A stretch of 64,000 nucleotides of DNA from UBA10649 sp965227045 (GTDB lineage: Bacteria > Actinomycetota > Actinomycetes > S36-B12). The stretch lies in assembly GCA_965227045.1 (NCBI GenBank), contig OZ245718.1:372001-436000 (forward strand), read 5' to 3'. The translations under genes and the position numbers were made by a program. Below are positions 17,675-26,532 of this stretch, one piece after another. Below the pieces are notes generated by a model. It was not told the DNA's origin. It worked only from the letters and a program-made list of their open reading frames with translations, and made no database searches. Position 1 is the first letter of the stretch. Each line of letters starts with the position of its first letter.

Positions 17675-18634
17675 TTAGGACCAGGGGGTTGCGGCCGTGA
17701 GCGCCAAGCATTCCCAGACGAATCCAGGCACGGGGTCCTTGCCGCACGATTCGCGCCTATCCTCGCCGAGCGGCACCCGTTCGAGCGTTGCTCGCCACGA
17801 GCGCCCGTCGATATGCCGGACCTCCGCCTCGACCGGATCCGGCCCGTCGGCCAGCGGTGCACCCGGCTTGATCGGCACCGCGCGACCGTTGACGACCCGT
17901 AGGACGTCGACCTGATCGTCGCGCGTGATGCCCTCGGCCCGCATCACCGCGATTGCGGCGACCTGGAACGCGGGCGTGAACGCCGACAGTCCGCGCAGGC
18001 GATCAAGCAGCACCTCGTGACGAGGGGCGAGCGCGATCACGTCGCGCGCCTGATCCGCGCTGACCCGGCCATGCACCGCACCCGACGGCAGCGTCAGCAC
18101 GACCGGCGAAAAGCGGTGTCCGCCGACGTGGCTGCACTCCCAGATCCGCTCGCGCTGGCCCGGTCCCGCTGTCGCGAGCAGGTCGGTGACCAGGGCCCGT
18201 CCGTCGACCGCGCAGCATCGATCGCGCTTGGAGTGCGTGCAGACGAAGGTCGTCGCAGTCGCGTCGATCGACCCGAACGCAGGCAGGTGGCCGGCACCAA
18301 TTGCCTGGAGGTTCCACGCGAGCACGTCGTCGATGTTCGTCAGGAGACCGTGGCGCAGCAGGTGGCCCCCGGCCACGCTGCGCGCGATCCACACATGCCG
18401 CTCGTTACCGAGCCCGCGACCGGGACGATCGGGGTGACGAGCCAGGAGCACGCTGATGCCCCAGTTCTTCGCCGCCGACAGATGAGCGGCGACGCGAGGC
18501 TCGAGCAGGCTCTCGGTGAGTGCATCCCGACCCCAGGGGCCCGGCTGCTCGATGACGATCCAGGACGTGGCATAGGGCGCGGTCCCGGGAAGCGGTTCGC
18601 CTGCGGCGAGCGCTTCGATGGAGCAGGAGGTCAT
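17675..18634 (-). CDS. Sucrase/ferredoxin-like family protein
   Basis: A 319-residue protein with the thioredoxin-like ferredoxin domain of the Suc_Fer-like family. Conserved cysteine and histidine motifs FVCTHSKRDRCCAVDG and ECSHVGGHRFSPVVL probably bind a [2Fe-2S] cluster. The biochemical role in bacteria is unknown; an electron-transfer function is inferred. Its ATG overlaps the parC stop by 4 nt (18631-18634), so it is translationally coupled to topoisomerase IV. It converges on the ferredoxin reductase gene at 16.3-17.7 kb, whose uncorrected frame would run antisense through this gene's 3' end. Confidence 0.82.
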   Translation of the reverse strand: MTSCSIEALAAGEPLPGTAPYATSWIVIEQPGPWGRDALTESLLEPRVAAHLSAAKNWGISVLLARHPDRPGRGLGNERHVWIARSVAGGHLLRHGLLTNIDDVLAWNLQAIGAGHLPAFGSIDATATTFVCTHSKRDRCCAVDGRALVTDLLATAGPGQRERIWECSHVGGHRFSPVVLTLPSGAVHGRVSADQARDVIALAPRHEVLLDRLRGLSAFTPAFQVAAIAVMRAEGITRDDQVDVLRVVNGRAVPIKPGAPLADGPDPVEAEVRHIDGRSWRATLERVPLGEDRRESCGKDPVPGFVWECLALTAATPWS

Positions 18635-21084
18635 AGCGCCCCGGCCACCGACGAGATCGGAGCGGTCGCCGGTGTCCCGGTGGCATCGCGGCGGATGTCG
18701 ATCTCGGGTAGCGGGAGTGGTCCGCCGGACGCGGTTGCCGCACGCGCCGGACCGGTTCCCGCCCAGGCAAGGAGGAGACGGTCCTCCCCGGAGCGGAACT
18801 TGTGGCAGCGCACCCCGCCGGTAGCGCGGCCCTTGGACGGGTACTCGGCCAGCGGCGTGACCTTGACCGTGCCGGGCTCGGTGCCGGGTAGAGCAGCGGC
18901 GCTTCCGGCGATCGTGACGATCACGGACTCCTCCTGCGGGTAGAGCGCGTGGAAGGAGATGACCTCGGCCCCCCGCGCCAGCTTGATGCCGGCCATGCCC
19001 GCGGCCGCCCGGCCCTGTGGCCGTACCGAGCTCGCCGGGATCCGCAGCAGCTGGGCGTCGGACGTGATGAAGACGAGCTCGGACCGCTCCGCCTCGGCCT
19101 CGGGCAGTCTCGTCGCGCCGACGACGCGGTCGCCGTCCTCGAGGCGGATGACTTCCCAGGAGTCCTTGTTCTGGAGCGCGTCGGGGATCACGCGCTTGAC
19201 GATGCCTCGGGCCGTAGCCAGCGCGATGCCGCCGGCGTCGTCGAGGGTGACGAGGCACAGCGGAGACTCGTCGACGGGAAGGTCGACGAACGCGCCGAGC
19301 GGCGCACCCGCGGACAGCGCGGGAATACCACTGACCGACGGAAGCGACGGCAGGTCGACCGTGTTCAGTCGCAGGACGCGCCCTGCGCTGGTGACGATGC
19401 CGAACTGGCCGCGGGTCGTTGCCGGAGTGGCGCTGATGATCACGTCATGCGTTGAGCGCTGCGCGTGGCTGGCGTCGTCGGCAGGGTTGATCACCGATGT
19501 GCGGGCTAGCAGCCCGGTGCTCGACATGAGGACGACGCACGGCTCGTCGTGAACCTCCATGGGAACTGCCGTGCGCACCGGCACCGACGACGATTCCATC
19601 AGCAACGTGCGACGCGGGGTGGCGTGCAGCTGCGCGACCTCGCCGATCTCGTCTGCGACCGCATTGCGCAGGACCTCGGGATCCTCCAGAAGCGCAGTCA
19701 GCTCGTCGATCGACCGGCGAAGATCGTCGCCCTCCTTCTCCAGGTCGATGCGCGAGAACTTCGTCAGTCGGCGCAGCGGCATGTCGAGGATGTAGGTGGC
19801 CTGGACATCGCTGAGGTCGAACACCGTCATGAGCCGCTCCTTCGCGGCGGCGGAATCGTCGGACTCGCGGATGAGCTGGATGACCTCGTCGATATCGATG
19901 ATGGCCAGGAGCAGCCCGTCGACCAGGTGCAGCCGCTCCTGGGCGCGACGTCGGCGGTACTCGCTGCGTCGACGGACGACCTCGAGACGATGCTTGAGCC
20001 AGACCTCGAGCATCGAGATGAGGCCCATCGTCTGAGGCTGGCCGTCGACGAGCGCGACCGCGTTGACGTTGACCGTGTCCTCCATCGGCGTGAGCCGGAA
20101 GAGGTGCTCGAGCACGGCCTCGGGGTGGAACCCATTCTTGATCTCGATGACGAGCTGAAGCCCGCTCTCGCCGTCGGTGAGGTCGACGACGTCGGATATG
20201 CCTTCGAGCTTCTTGGCCTGCACCGCGTCCTTGATGCGATCGATGACGCGCTCGGGTCCCACGTTGTACGGAAGCTCGGTGACCACAATGCCGCGGCGAC
20301 GGGGGGTGACCTGCTCGATGCGGGTGCGGGCACGCACTTTGAACGCGCCGCGGCCGGTCTCGTATGCGTCGCGGACACCGTCGAGGCCAACGATGACGCC
20401 ACCGCCGGGGAAGTCCGGCCCGGGAATCAGCGTCATGATCTCCGACAGCGTGGCATCCAGATTGCGCAGCAGATGGCGCGCTCCGTTGAGCACCTCGCCT
20501 ACGTTGTGCGGTACGAGGTTCGTGGCCATGCCGACGGCAATGCCGGATGCGCCGTTGACCAGCAGCGTGGGGATCGCCGCGGGGAGGACTGCAGGCTCGG
20601 TCTCGCGTCCGTCGTAGTTCGCAGTGAAGTCGACGACATCCTCGTCGAGCCCATCGGTCATCGCCATGGCGGGCGTTGCCAGGCGTGCCTCGGTGTAGCG
20701 CATCGCTGCCGGGCCGTCGTCGAGCGAGCCGAAGTTGCCGTGGCCGTCGATCAGCGGGAGACGCAGAGAGAACGGCTGCGCCATGCGCACCAGCGCGTCG
20801 TAGATCGCGGTGTCGCCGTGCGGGTGCAGTCGGCCCATGACGTCGCCGACGACGCGGGCGCTCTTGACGTGACCGCGGTCCGGACGCAGACCCATTTGAG
20901 CCATTTGGAACAAGATGCGTCGCTGCACGGGCTTCATGCCGTCGCGCGCGTCCGGCAGGGCTCGCGCGTAGATGACCGAGTAGGCGTATTCCAGGAACGA
21001 CCCGCGCATCTCGTCCGAGACGTCGACGTCGACGATGCGACCGTCGCCAGGATGCTCGACGTTGCGCGTGACGCGGCGGGCCAT
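18631..21084 (-). CDS. parC: DNA topoisomerase IV subunit A (type IIA breakage-reunion subunit)
   Basis: An 817-residue protein of the GyrA/ParC family. It has the winged-helix domain with GMKPVQRRILFQM, the HPHGDTAIYDALVRMAQ segment, and the DNA-cleaving Tyr130 in AAMRYTEARL. A long coiled-coil tower follows, then a beta-propeller C-terminus beginning about residue 500. In the quinolone-resistance region the position equivalent to E. coli GyrA Ser83 is Thr92, while Asp96 (GyrA Asp87) is kept. It pairs with ParE at 13.5 kb. The start lies 70 nt from the psuK stop. The GyrA-box motif (QRRGGKG) typical of gyrase is absent from the C-terminus, supporting topoisomerase IV. Confidence 0.88.
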   Translation of the reverse strand: MARRVTRNVEHPGDGRIVDVDVSDEMRGSFLEYAYSVIYARALPDARDGMKPVQRRILFQMAQMGLRPDRGHVKSARVVGDVMGRLHPHGDTAIYDALVRMAQPFSLRLPLIDGHGNFGSLDDGPAAMRYTEARLATPAMAMTDGLDEDVVDFTANYDGRETEPAVLPAAIPTLLVNGASGIAVGMATNLVPHNVGEVLNGARHLLRNLDATLSEIMTLIPGPDFPGGGVIVGLDGVRDAYETGRGAFKVRARTRIEQVTPRRRGIVVTELPYNVGPERVIDRIKDAVQAKKLEGISDVVDLTDGESGLQLVIEIKNGFHPEAVLEHLFRLTPMEDTVNVNAVALVDGQPQTMGLISMLEVWLKHRLEVVRRRSEYRRRRAQERLHLVDGLLLAIIDIDEVIQLIRESDDSAAAKERLMTVFDLSDVQATYILDMPLRRLTKFSRIDLEKEGDDLRRSIDELTALLEDPEVLRNAVADEIGEVAQLHATPRRTLLMESSSVPVRTAVPMEVHDEPCVVLMSSTGLLARTSVINPADDASHAQRSTHDVIISATPATTRGQFGIVTSAGRVLRLNTVDLPSLPSVSGIPALSAGAPLGAFVDLPVDESPLCLVTLDDAGGIALATARGIVKRVIPDALQNKDSWEVIRLEDGDRVVGATRLPEAEAERSELVFITSDAQLLRIPASSVRPQGRAAAGMAGIKLARGAEVISFHALYPQEESVIVTIAGSAAALPGTEPGTVKVTPLAEYPSKGRATGGVRCHKFRSGEDRLLLAWAGTGPARAATASGGPLPLPEIDIRRDATGTPATAPISSVAGAL

Positions 21085-21144
21085 GATGTCCTCTCGATTC
21101 GGCGGGGCGCTCGCGGCGCCCCGTTCAGGGGTGATTCTCCCGGC

Positions 21145-22044
21145 TCAACGCCCCAGTGGGCCTGCTCCGACACGGCCGACGGCCTCGGCTGCCAGCTCTT
21201 GGCCCGCCTTGACCGCTGCGCTCAGCGCGCCTCCGGCCAACCAGGTGCCCAGGAACCCTGCGGCGAAGGCATCCCCGGCGCCGGTGGTGTCGACGACGAC
21301 GGCGGGAAGTGCCGGCTGGGAGACGCTATCCGAGGCTCCCTTCGCGACCGCGCCGAGGCTGCCGCGCTTGACGACCGCGGTCGTCACCATCTCCGCAAGC
21401 AGCACTACTGAGGCGAGCGGGTCGTCGGCCCCGGTGAGGACGGCCGCCTCGTCTTCATTGGCGATGACGATGTCAACAAGCCGAAGCGCGTCGACAACGT
21501 CATCCCGCTGCTGGCGGAGGGGACCCGCTGATGCCGGGTCGAGACTGGTGGTCGCCCCCGCGCGGCGCGCGTGCTGCAGGATGCGCAGGCCCGACTGTCG
21601 GGCGTGCGGGTTGAGCAGGACGTAGCCGGACAGGTGCACGTGGTCGCCGGGCACCAGGCCGAGTGCCACGACCGCTCCGGCGTCGATTTCGTCGTTGGCT
21701 CCCTTGTCCGGGAACATCGTGCGCTCATGCTGGCCGTCGACGATGATCACGCACGTGCCGGTAGGCCGGACGGTCGACACTGCGAGCCGGGGCTCGACGC
21801 CGGCCGCGAGGAGCACGTCACGCACGTCGCGGCCGAACGCATCGTCGCCGACGCAACCGACGAAGGTGACCGGGTGGCCGGTGGCGGCCATCCACGCAGC
21901 AGTGTTGGCAGCAGACCCACCGGGCTGCACGCTGACCTCAGCAGGCGTGTCGCTCGCGAACTCAATTGCGGTGGTGATGCGGGCGGTGACGTCCATCATG
22001 ACGTCGCCGACGATGACGCAACGGCCCGCAGTTTCTGTTGCCAT
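21145..22044 (-). CDS. psuK: PfkB-family sugar kinase, probable pseudouridine kinase
   Basis: A 299-residue ribokinase-fold enzyme. It shows the N-terminal PGGSAANTAAWMA signature and the C-terminal DTTGAGDAF with catalytic Asp258. PfkB kinases phosphorylate many sugars and nucleosides. Here the neighbour directly upstream, with a 9-nt gap, is pseudouridine-5'-phosphate glycosidase, so pseudouridine is the likely substrate: PsuK makes pseudouridine 5'-phosphate, which PsuG splits into uracil and ribose 5-phosphate. Adenosine kinase or ribokinase activity remains possible from sequence alone. Confidence 0.78.
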   Translation of the reverse strand: MATETAGRCVIVGDVMMDVTARITTAIEFASDTPAEVSVQPGGSAANTAAWMAATGHPVTFVGCVGDDAFGRDVRDVLLAAGVEPRLAVSTVRPTGTCVIIVDGQHERTMFPDKGANDEIDAGAVVALGLVPGDHVHLSGYVLLNPHARQSGLRILQHARRAGATTSLDPASAGPLRQQRDDVVDALRLVDIVIANEDEAAVLTGADDPLASVVLLAEMVTTAVVKRGSLGAVAKGASDSVSQPALPAVVVDTTGAGDAFAAGFLGTWLAGGALSAAVKAGQELAAEAVGRVGAGPLGR

Positions 22045-22053
22045 ATAAGGAAG

Positions 22054-22998
22054 TTAGAGCGCTGAGGCGCGACGCGACGCGTCGGCGACCGCGATCCGCG
22101 CCGCGAGCTCGGCATTGCGCACGATGATCTGCTCGTTGACGATCAGGCTCGCGCCGTGCGTGGCGCGATGGAAGTGGTCGAGCAGGAACGGGGTGACGTC
22201 CTTGCCCGTGATGTTTCGTGCTGACGCGAGCCGCAGGCCTTCCTCAAGTACGGCGTCATGCACGTCGGGATCGAGCTGCTCGGTCTCGGGAAGCGGGTTC
22301 GCAACGACGAGCGCGGACGGGATGTCCAGCGCGTCGCGGACGCCCATGATGCGCGCGACATCGTCGGCGTCGTTCGCCGACCAGTCGACAGTGAATCCCG
22401 AGTCGGACAGGTAGAAGCCAGGGAAGGCGCTTGTCCCGTAGGCCAGCACCCCGACGTTCAACGTCTCGAGTCGCTCGAGGGTCGCGCCGACGTCGAGGAT
22501 CGACTTCACGCCCGAGCACACGACGGTGACCGGCGTGATCGCCAGCGTGCTGAGGTCGGCCGACTCGTCCCAGCTGTCTCGGGCCTGGCGGTGAACGCCG
22601 CCGAGACCGCCCGTCGCAAAAACCCGAAGGCCGGCGAGGCGGGCGATGTGGCTGGTGGCGGCGACGGTGGTGGCACCGCTGCCGCCGCGCGCGACGAGGG
22701 TCGCGATGTCGCGGACGCTGACCTTGACGACGTCGTCGCGATTGGCCACCTGCTCCAGCAGCGACTCGTCGAGGCCGACGTGCACCCGGCCGTCAAGGAT
22801 GGCGACGGTCGCGGGCACGGCGCCCCGTGAGCGGACGATGTCCTCGACCTCTGCGGCGACCCGGAGATTCTCCGGCCGGGGGAGGCCGTGGCTGATGATC
22901 GTCGACTCGAGCGCAACGACCGCTCGCCCCTCGGCGAGGGCCTCCAGGACGTCGGAGGCGACGGTCAGGAGACCGGGGTCGAGGGCTGTGTTCGTCAC
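22054..22998 (-). CDS. psuG: Pseudouridine-5'-phosphate glycosidase
   Basis: A 314-residue enzyme that cleaves the C-C glycosidic bond of pseudouridine 5'-phosphate. The key residues known from E. coli PsuG align: Glu31 (LESTIISHGLP), Asp148 (ESADLS) and the Schiff-base lysine Lys165 (CSGVKSILD). The FATGGLGGVHR motif is also present. GTG is the start, 6 nt after a minus-strand TAGGGT -10 box (23010-23005), so the mRNA is probably leaderless. It forms an operon with the PfkB kinase and is transcribed divergently from the GNAT gene. Confidence 0.93.
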   Translation of the reverse strand: MTNTALDPGLLTVASDVLEALAEGRAVVALESTIISHGLPRPENLRVAAEVEDIVRSRGAVPATVAILDGRVHVGLDESLLEQVANRDDVVKVSVRDIATLVARGGSGATTVAATSHIARLAGLRVFATGGLGGVHRQARDSWDESADLSTLAITPVTVVCSGVKSILDVGATLERLETLNVGVLAYGTSAFPGFYLSDSGFTVDWSANDADDVARIMGVRDALDIPSALVVANPLPETEQLDPDVHDAVLEEGLRLASARNITGKDVTPFLLDHFHRATHGASLIVNEQIIVRNAELAARIAVADASRRASAL

Positions 22999-23004
22999 CC
23001 CCCG

Positions 23005-23010
23005 ACCCTA
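23005..23010 (-). promoter_or_regulatory. -10 box TAGGGT, leaderless promoter of psuG
   Basis: On the minus strand TAGGGT is followed by CGGGGG (6 nt) and the GTG start at 22998. Confidence 0.55.
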
Positions 23011-23076
23011 CCTTCGGCGGGTGAGAAGGTGCATGACTCCGCGTCGGGTACGGGTCCGGGTGTCCGGGAGCACCGA

Positions 23077-23082
23077 CACAAT
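23077..23082 (+). promoter_or_regulatory. -10 box CACAAT, probable leaderless promoter of the GNAT operon
   Basis: CACAAT (one mismatch from TACAAT) is followed by GGCCCC and the ATG at 23089. It would drive the GNAT-MFS-DUF5998-phosphatase-tdk operon, divergent from psuG. Confidence 0.45.
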
Positions 23083-23088
23083 GGCCCC

Positions 23089-23592
23089 ATGGATGAGCCC
23101 GACACCGTGCTGCGCAATGGCCGGGTCGTGCACCTTCGCCCCATTGAGCCGGCTGACGGCCCGGCGCTGCGAATCTTCCACACGTCGCTTTCGGATCGCA
23201 CCGTGTACTTCCGCTTCTTCTCGAGCAAGCGGGCGCTCAGCGATGCCGACGTCGAGTACTTCACGGAGGTCGATCATCGCGATCGGGTTGCGCTCGTGGC
23301 GATCGACGACGACGAACTGATCGGCGTATGCCGTTACGACGTCGTCGGCGACGGCACGGCTGAGGTGGCGTTCGTCATCCGCGACGACCATCAGGGGCTG
23401 GGCTTGGGATCGACGATGCTCCAGCGACTTGCGGTGATTGCCCGCGACGGGGGAGTCAGGACGCTCACTGCCGAGGTCCTCCCCGACAACATCGCGATGC
23501 TGAAGACCTTCGAGTCATCCGGGATCCCCCTGACGCTGCGGCGCGGTCGCGACGCCGTCATCGTCGACCTGGACATCTCGGCGTCGACATGA
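23089..23592 (+). CDS. GNAT-family N-acetyltransferase
   Basis: A 167-residue protein with the GNAT fold: the N-terminal LRPIEPADGPALRIFH, the FRFFSSKRALSDAD region and motif A AFVIRDDHQGLGLGSTMLQRL for acetyl-CoA pyrophosphate binding (canonical Q/RxxGxG/A, here QGLGLG). The resemblance is to the stand-alone form of the acetyltransferase domain found in protein lysine acetylases, so a protein target is possible but not shown. ATG is chosen for its position 6 nt after a CACAAT box. The gene overlaps the following MFS gene by 4 nt. Confidence 0.8.
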   Translation: MDEPDTVLRNGRVVHLRPIEPADGPALRIFHTSLSDRTVYFRFFSSKRALSDADVEYFTEVDHRDRVALVAIDDDELIGVCRYDVVGDGTAEVAFVIRDDHQGLGLGSTMLQRLAVIARDGGVRTLTAEVLPDNIAMLKTFESSGIPLTLRRGRDAVIVDLDISAST

Positions 23593-24830
23593 CTCCCGTC
23601 ATCAGGCGCGTTCTGCTCGGCAACGCACTCTCGGCGATCGGCCAGGGCCTCACCTTGCCGCTGCTGATCGTGTACCTGGGCCAGGTGCGCGGCCTTGGCA
23701 CGGCCGTGGCGGGCATCGTCGTCGCGTATATCGCCGTCGTGTCGCTGCTTCTCCTGCCGTTGAGCGGGATCGCCGTCGACCGCTTCGGGCCGCGGCCAGT
23801 GCTCATGGGAGGCCTGCTTGTCGAGGCTGCGGGTGTAGCGCTGCTGACTCAGGTGCATAGCGTCGCTACGGCTTTTGCCGTCGCCACCGCCGTCTCGCTG
23901 GGCGGCTCGTTCGTGTGGGGGCCGCAGTCCGCTCTGCTGGGTCGCATCGCCGGGCCGGAACTGCGGCAGCGCGTGTTCGGCATCCAGTTCATGCTGCTCA
24001 ACCTCGGCATCGGCCTCGGCGGGATCGTGGCGGCGCTCGTCGTCAACGTCGACCACCCCGACACGTTCACGATCCTGTACCTCGGCGACGCGGCGACCTA
24101 CCTGCTCTACGTCGTCGCGCTGCTGACCCTGCCGGGGGTGGGGGTTGGCCCGGCGCCGCGCGAGGAGGGCTCCATTGCCGAGGGCGGCTACCGCGAGGTC
24201 TTCGCCGATCGGGTTCTGCTGCGCATCGCCATCCTCGGGCTGGTCCTGCTGACCTGTGGCTACGGCTCCATCGAGGTCGGCCTGCCGGTGTTCATCACCG
24301 TCATCAATGGGCTGTCGGTGTCGTGGGTCGCGGTCGCCTTCACCGTGAACACAGCCACCATCGTGGTTCTGCAGCTGTTCAGCCTCCGGTTCATGAAGAA
24401 CCGCTCCCGCAGCCTGCTCATGGTCACGGTGGCGGCGCTCTGGGGTGCGTCGTGGCTGATCATGGGAGCGACGGGCCTGATCCCCGAGACGGCGTCGATA
24501 ATCCTCATCTGCCTGTCGACACTGGTCTTCGCGCTCGGCGAGACCCTGTGGGCGCCGATCGCGCCGGCGCTGATCAACGACCTGGCCCCTGACCACCTGC
24601 GCGGTCGCTACAACTCGGTCCAGGGACTGGTCTGGGGCATCTCCGGGGCGCTTGGGCCGGCGCTCGCCGGGATCCTGCTGGGCGCGGACCTGGTCGGCGT
24701 GTGGATCGGCGTCGTGGTCGGCGGCTGCCTTGTCGCTGGCTTCCTCGCGTGGCGCCTGCGCGGGCACCTGACCCCGGTACTGGACGGGCGGCTGCCGGCG
24801 GAGACGGCGAGTGGAACAATGACGGAATGA
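23589..24830 (+). CDS. MFS transporter (drug/metabolite efflux type)
   Basis: A 413-residue protein with about 12 hydrophobic helices and the MFS loop motif GIAVDRFGPRPVLMGG between helices 2 and 3. The central loop (PREEGSIAEGGYREVF) separates two six-helix halves. Substrate specificity cannot be inferred. ATGA overlaps with the GNAT gene upstream and the DUF5998 gene downstream make it the second member of a tight operon. Confidence 0.82.
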   Translation: MTPVIRRVLLGNALSAIGQGLTLPLLIVYLGQVRGLGTAVAGIVVAYIAVVSLLLLPLSGIAVDRFGPRPVLMGGLLVEAAGVALLTQVHSVATAFAVATAVSLGGSFVWGPQSALLGRIAGPELRQRVFGIQFMLLNLGIGLGGIVAALVVNVDHPDTFTILYLGDAATYLLYVVALLTLPGVGVGPAPREEGSIAEGGYREVFADRVLLRIAILGLVLLTCGYGSIEVGLPVFITVINGLSVSWVAVAFTVNTATIVVLQLFSLRFMKNRSRSLLMVTVAALWGASWLIMGATGLIPETASIILICLSTLVFALGETLWAPIAPALINDLAPDHLRGRYNSVQGLVWGISGALGPALAGILLGADLVGVWIGVVVGGCLVAGFLAWRLRGHLTPVLDGRLPAETASGTMTE

Positions 24831-25411
24831 CCGACACCGCGCTCGTTGAGCAGCTGCGTTCTGACATCCAAAGGTCCGGCTACTACCCGGATCTCGTAGC
24901 CGACGCGCTCGACACCGCGATGGCAGCCGAGCCGCTGTCCTCCTATGTCGTCCACCACGAGGCGACCTTCGATCGCGATGAGCTGCGCCGCCACGTCACG
25001 GTGCTCGCGCTCACGCCAACGCGCCTCATCGTCGGGCACACCGATGAGCATCCGATCGACGACACCAATCCGAAGCCCTACGCCTCCGCGTCGACCGAGG
25101 CCGTGCGACTTGAGCGCGTCGACTCCGTCGTAGTGACGCGAGTCGTCACCGAGCCCGAGCTGCACAAGGCAGGCGGCCCGGCCGCTGAGGTTGTCCTGAC
25201 TATCGGCTGGGGCGCCGTCAGTCGCATCGACCTCGAGCCGGCCGCGTGCGGTGATCCTGCCTGCGAGGCCGACCACGGCTACACCGGCACCGCCAGCAAC
25301 GATGACCTGTCCGTTCGCGTCTCCGAAGCGGCCGACGGCGCGGAGGTCGTGCGTCAGGTCCTCGCGTTCGCGTCCGCACTCTCGCAGGCGACCGCGGAGC
25401 GGGCCCGCTGA
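24827..25411 (+). CDS. DUF5998 family protein
   Basis: A 194-residue soluble protein beginning with MTDTALVEQLRSDIQRSGYY; the middle carries ALTPTRLIVGHTDEH, as in DUF5998 proteins of actinobacteria, which sit beside the alkaline-phosphatase-like and thymidine kinase genes as here. It resembles a PH-like or regulatory beta-domain, but function is unknown. A short Cys pair (CGDPACEADH) occurs near residue 145. The start overlaps the MFS stop by 4 nt. Confidence 0.8.
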   Translation: MTDTALVEQLRSDIQRSGYYPDLVADALDTAMAAEPLSSYVVHHEATFDRDELRRHVTVLALTPTRLIVGHTDEHPIDDTNPKPYASASTEAVRLERVDSVVVTRVVTEPELHKAGGPAAEVVLTIGWGAVSRIDLEPAACGDPACEADHGYTGTASNDDLSVRVSEAADGAEVVRQVLAFASALSQATAERAR

Positions 25412-25415
25412 CTTC

Positions 25416-26507
25416 GTGACCACGACGACCCTGGCTGATGTCGCCACGTCCGCGGCAGCAGCCGTTGGAGTCGCGCCCTTCACCGACGCACTCGGCATCG
25501 GTCCTACTCGTCAAGTAGTCGTGTGCCTTGTCGACGGGCTCGGCGCGAACATCCTTGCGAGGCATGCGATCTGGGCGCCTCGACTCTCCGCCCTGGCAGG
25601 TGCGCCGATCAACGCGGTCTTCCCGACGACCACGCCCGTCGGCCTTGGCTCGTTCGGCACGGGGCTGCTCCCGGGCATGCACGGCATGGTCGGTGCGTCG
25701 TTCATGCTGCCCGAGATCGACGACGTTCTCACCCCGCTCCAATGGGGCAGTGAGCCGTATCCGGTTGCGATCCAGCCCGAGCGGACCGTCTTCGAGGCCG
25801 TGGCACGTGCCGGGGTGACGATGACAACCGTCTCGCATCCCGCCTACCGGAACTCCGGACTGACGCGCGCCGTGCTGCGCGGTTCCGACTACCACGGTGC
25901 GGCAGAACTCGAGGAGCGCGTCGCCGAAGTCTCCGCGGTGCTCAAGGCGCCGGGGCCGTCGTTCACCTACGTGTACTGGTCCGAGCTCGACCGCACCGGG
26001 CACGAGTTCGGCGTCGACAGCGTTCAGTGGCGCACGGCGCTGGCGCGAGCCGACCACCTCGTCGGTGGCCTGATCGACTCCCTGCCCGCCGGTGCCGCCC
26101 TCGTCGTGACGGCCGATCACGGCATGGTCGACTGCCAGCCAAGCGACCGGATCCACATCGAGGCGAACCCGCTGCTCACCGCCGGTGTCATCCGCGTTGC
26201 GGGGGAGCCGCGCGCTCGCCATGTGTACGTCCGCGACGGCGCTGCCGCCGATGTCGCCGCTGCCTGGGGCTCCGAGCTCGACGGACGGGCGACCGTGCTG
26301 CTGCGCCAGGATCTCGTGGAGTCAGGGCTGCTCGGGCCGGTTGAGCCGGCTCTCGCCGACCGGATTGGCGACGTGATGGCGATCAGCACCGGCTCGACGA
26401 TGCTCGCATCCCGGGTCGACACGGTCGTCTCCGGGCTGATCGGCCAGCACGGTGCACTGACTGATGACGAGTTACTCATCCCGGCGCTCGTTCACCGTCG
26501 GGACTGA
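25416..26507 (+). CDS. Alkaline phosphatase superfamily protein (nucleotide pyrophosphatase/phosphodiesterase type)
   Basis: A 363-residue protein with the alkaline phosphatase superfamily metal site: CLVDGLGANIL (first Asp), FPTTTPVGLGSFGTG (catalytic Thr region), YWSELDRTGHEFG (Asp/His) and VTADHGMVD (Asp-His). It lacks a signal peptide, so it acts inside the cell on an unknown phosphoester. The GTG start is 4 nt after the DUF5998 stop. The neighbourhood DUF5998 / this gene / tdk is conserved in actinobacteria. Confidence 0.83.
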   Translation: MTTTTLADVATSAAAAVGVAPFTDALGIGPTRQVVVCLVDGLGANILARHAIWAPRLSALAGAPINAVFPTTTPVGLGSFGTGLLPGMHGMVGASFMLPEIDDVLTPLQWGSEPYPVAIQPERTVFEAVARAGVTMTTVSHPAYRNSGLTRAVLRGSDYHGAAELEERVAEVSAVLKAPGPSFTYVYWSELDRTGHEFGVDSVQWRTALARADHLVGGLIDSLPAGAALVVTADHGMVDCQPSDRIHIEANPLLTAGVIRVAGEPRARHVYVRDGAAADVAAAWGSELDGRATVLLRQDLVESGLLGPVEPALADRIGDVMAISTGSTMLASRVDTVVSGLIGQHGALTDDELLIPALVHRRD

Positions 26508-26532
26508 TCGGGCCTTCTGGCACGATGTGCCC

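Noticed and set aside
17659..17902. Extended C-terminus of the ferredoxin reductase read without frameshift
   Set aside because: The Arg/Pro-rich tail is antisense to the sucrase/ferredoxin-like gene and matches nothing, while the other frame continues the homology.
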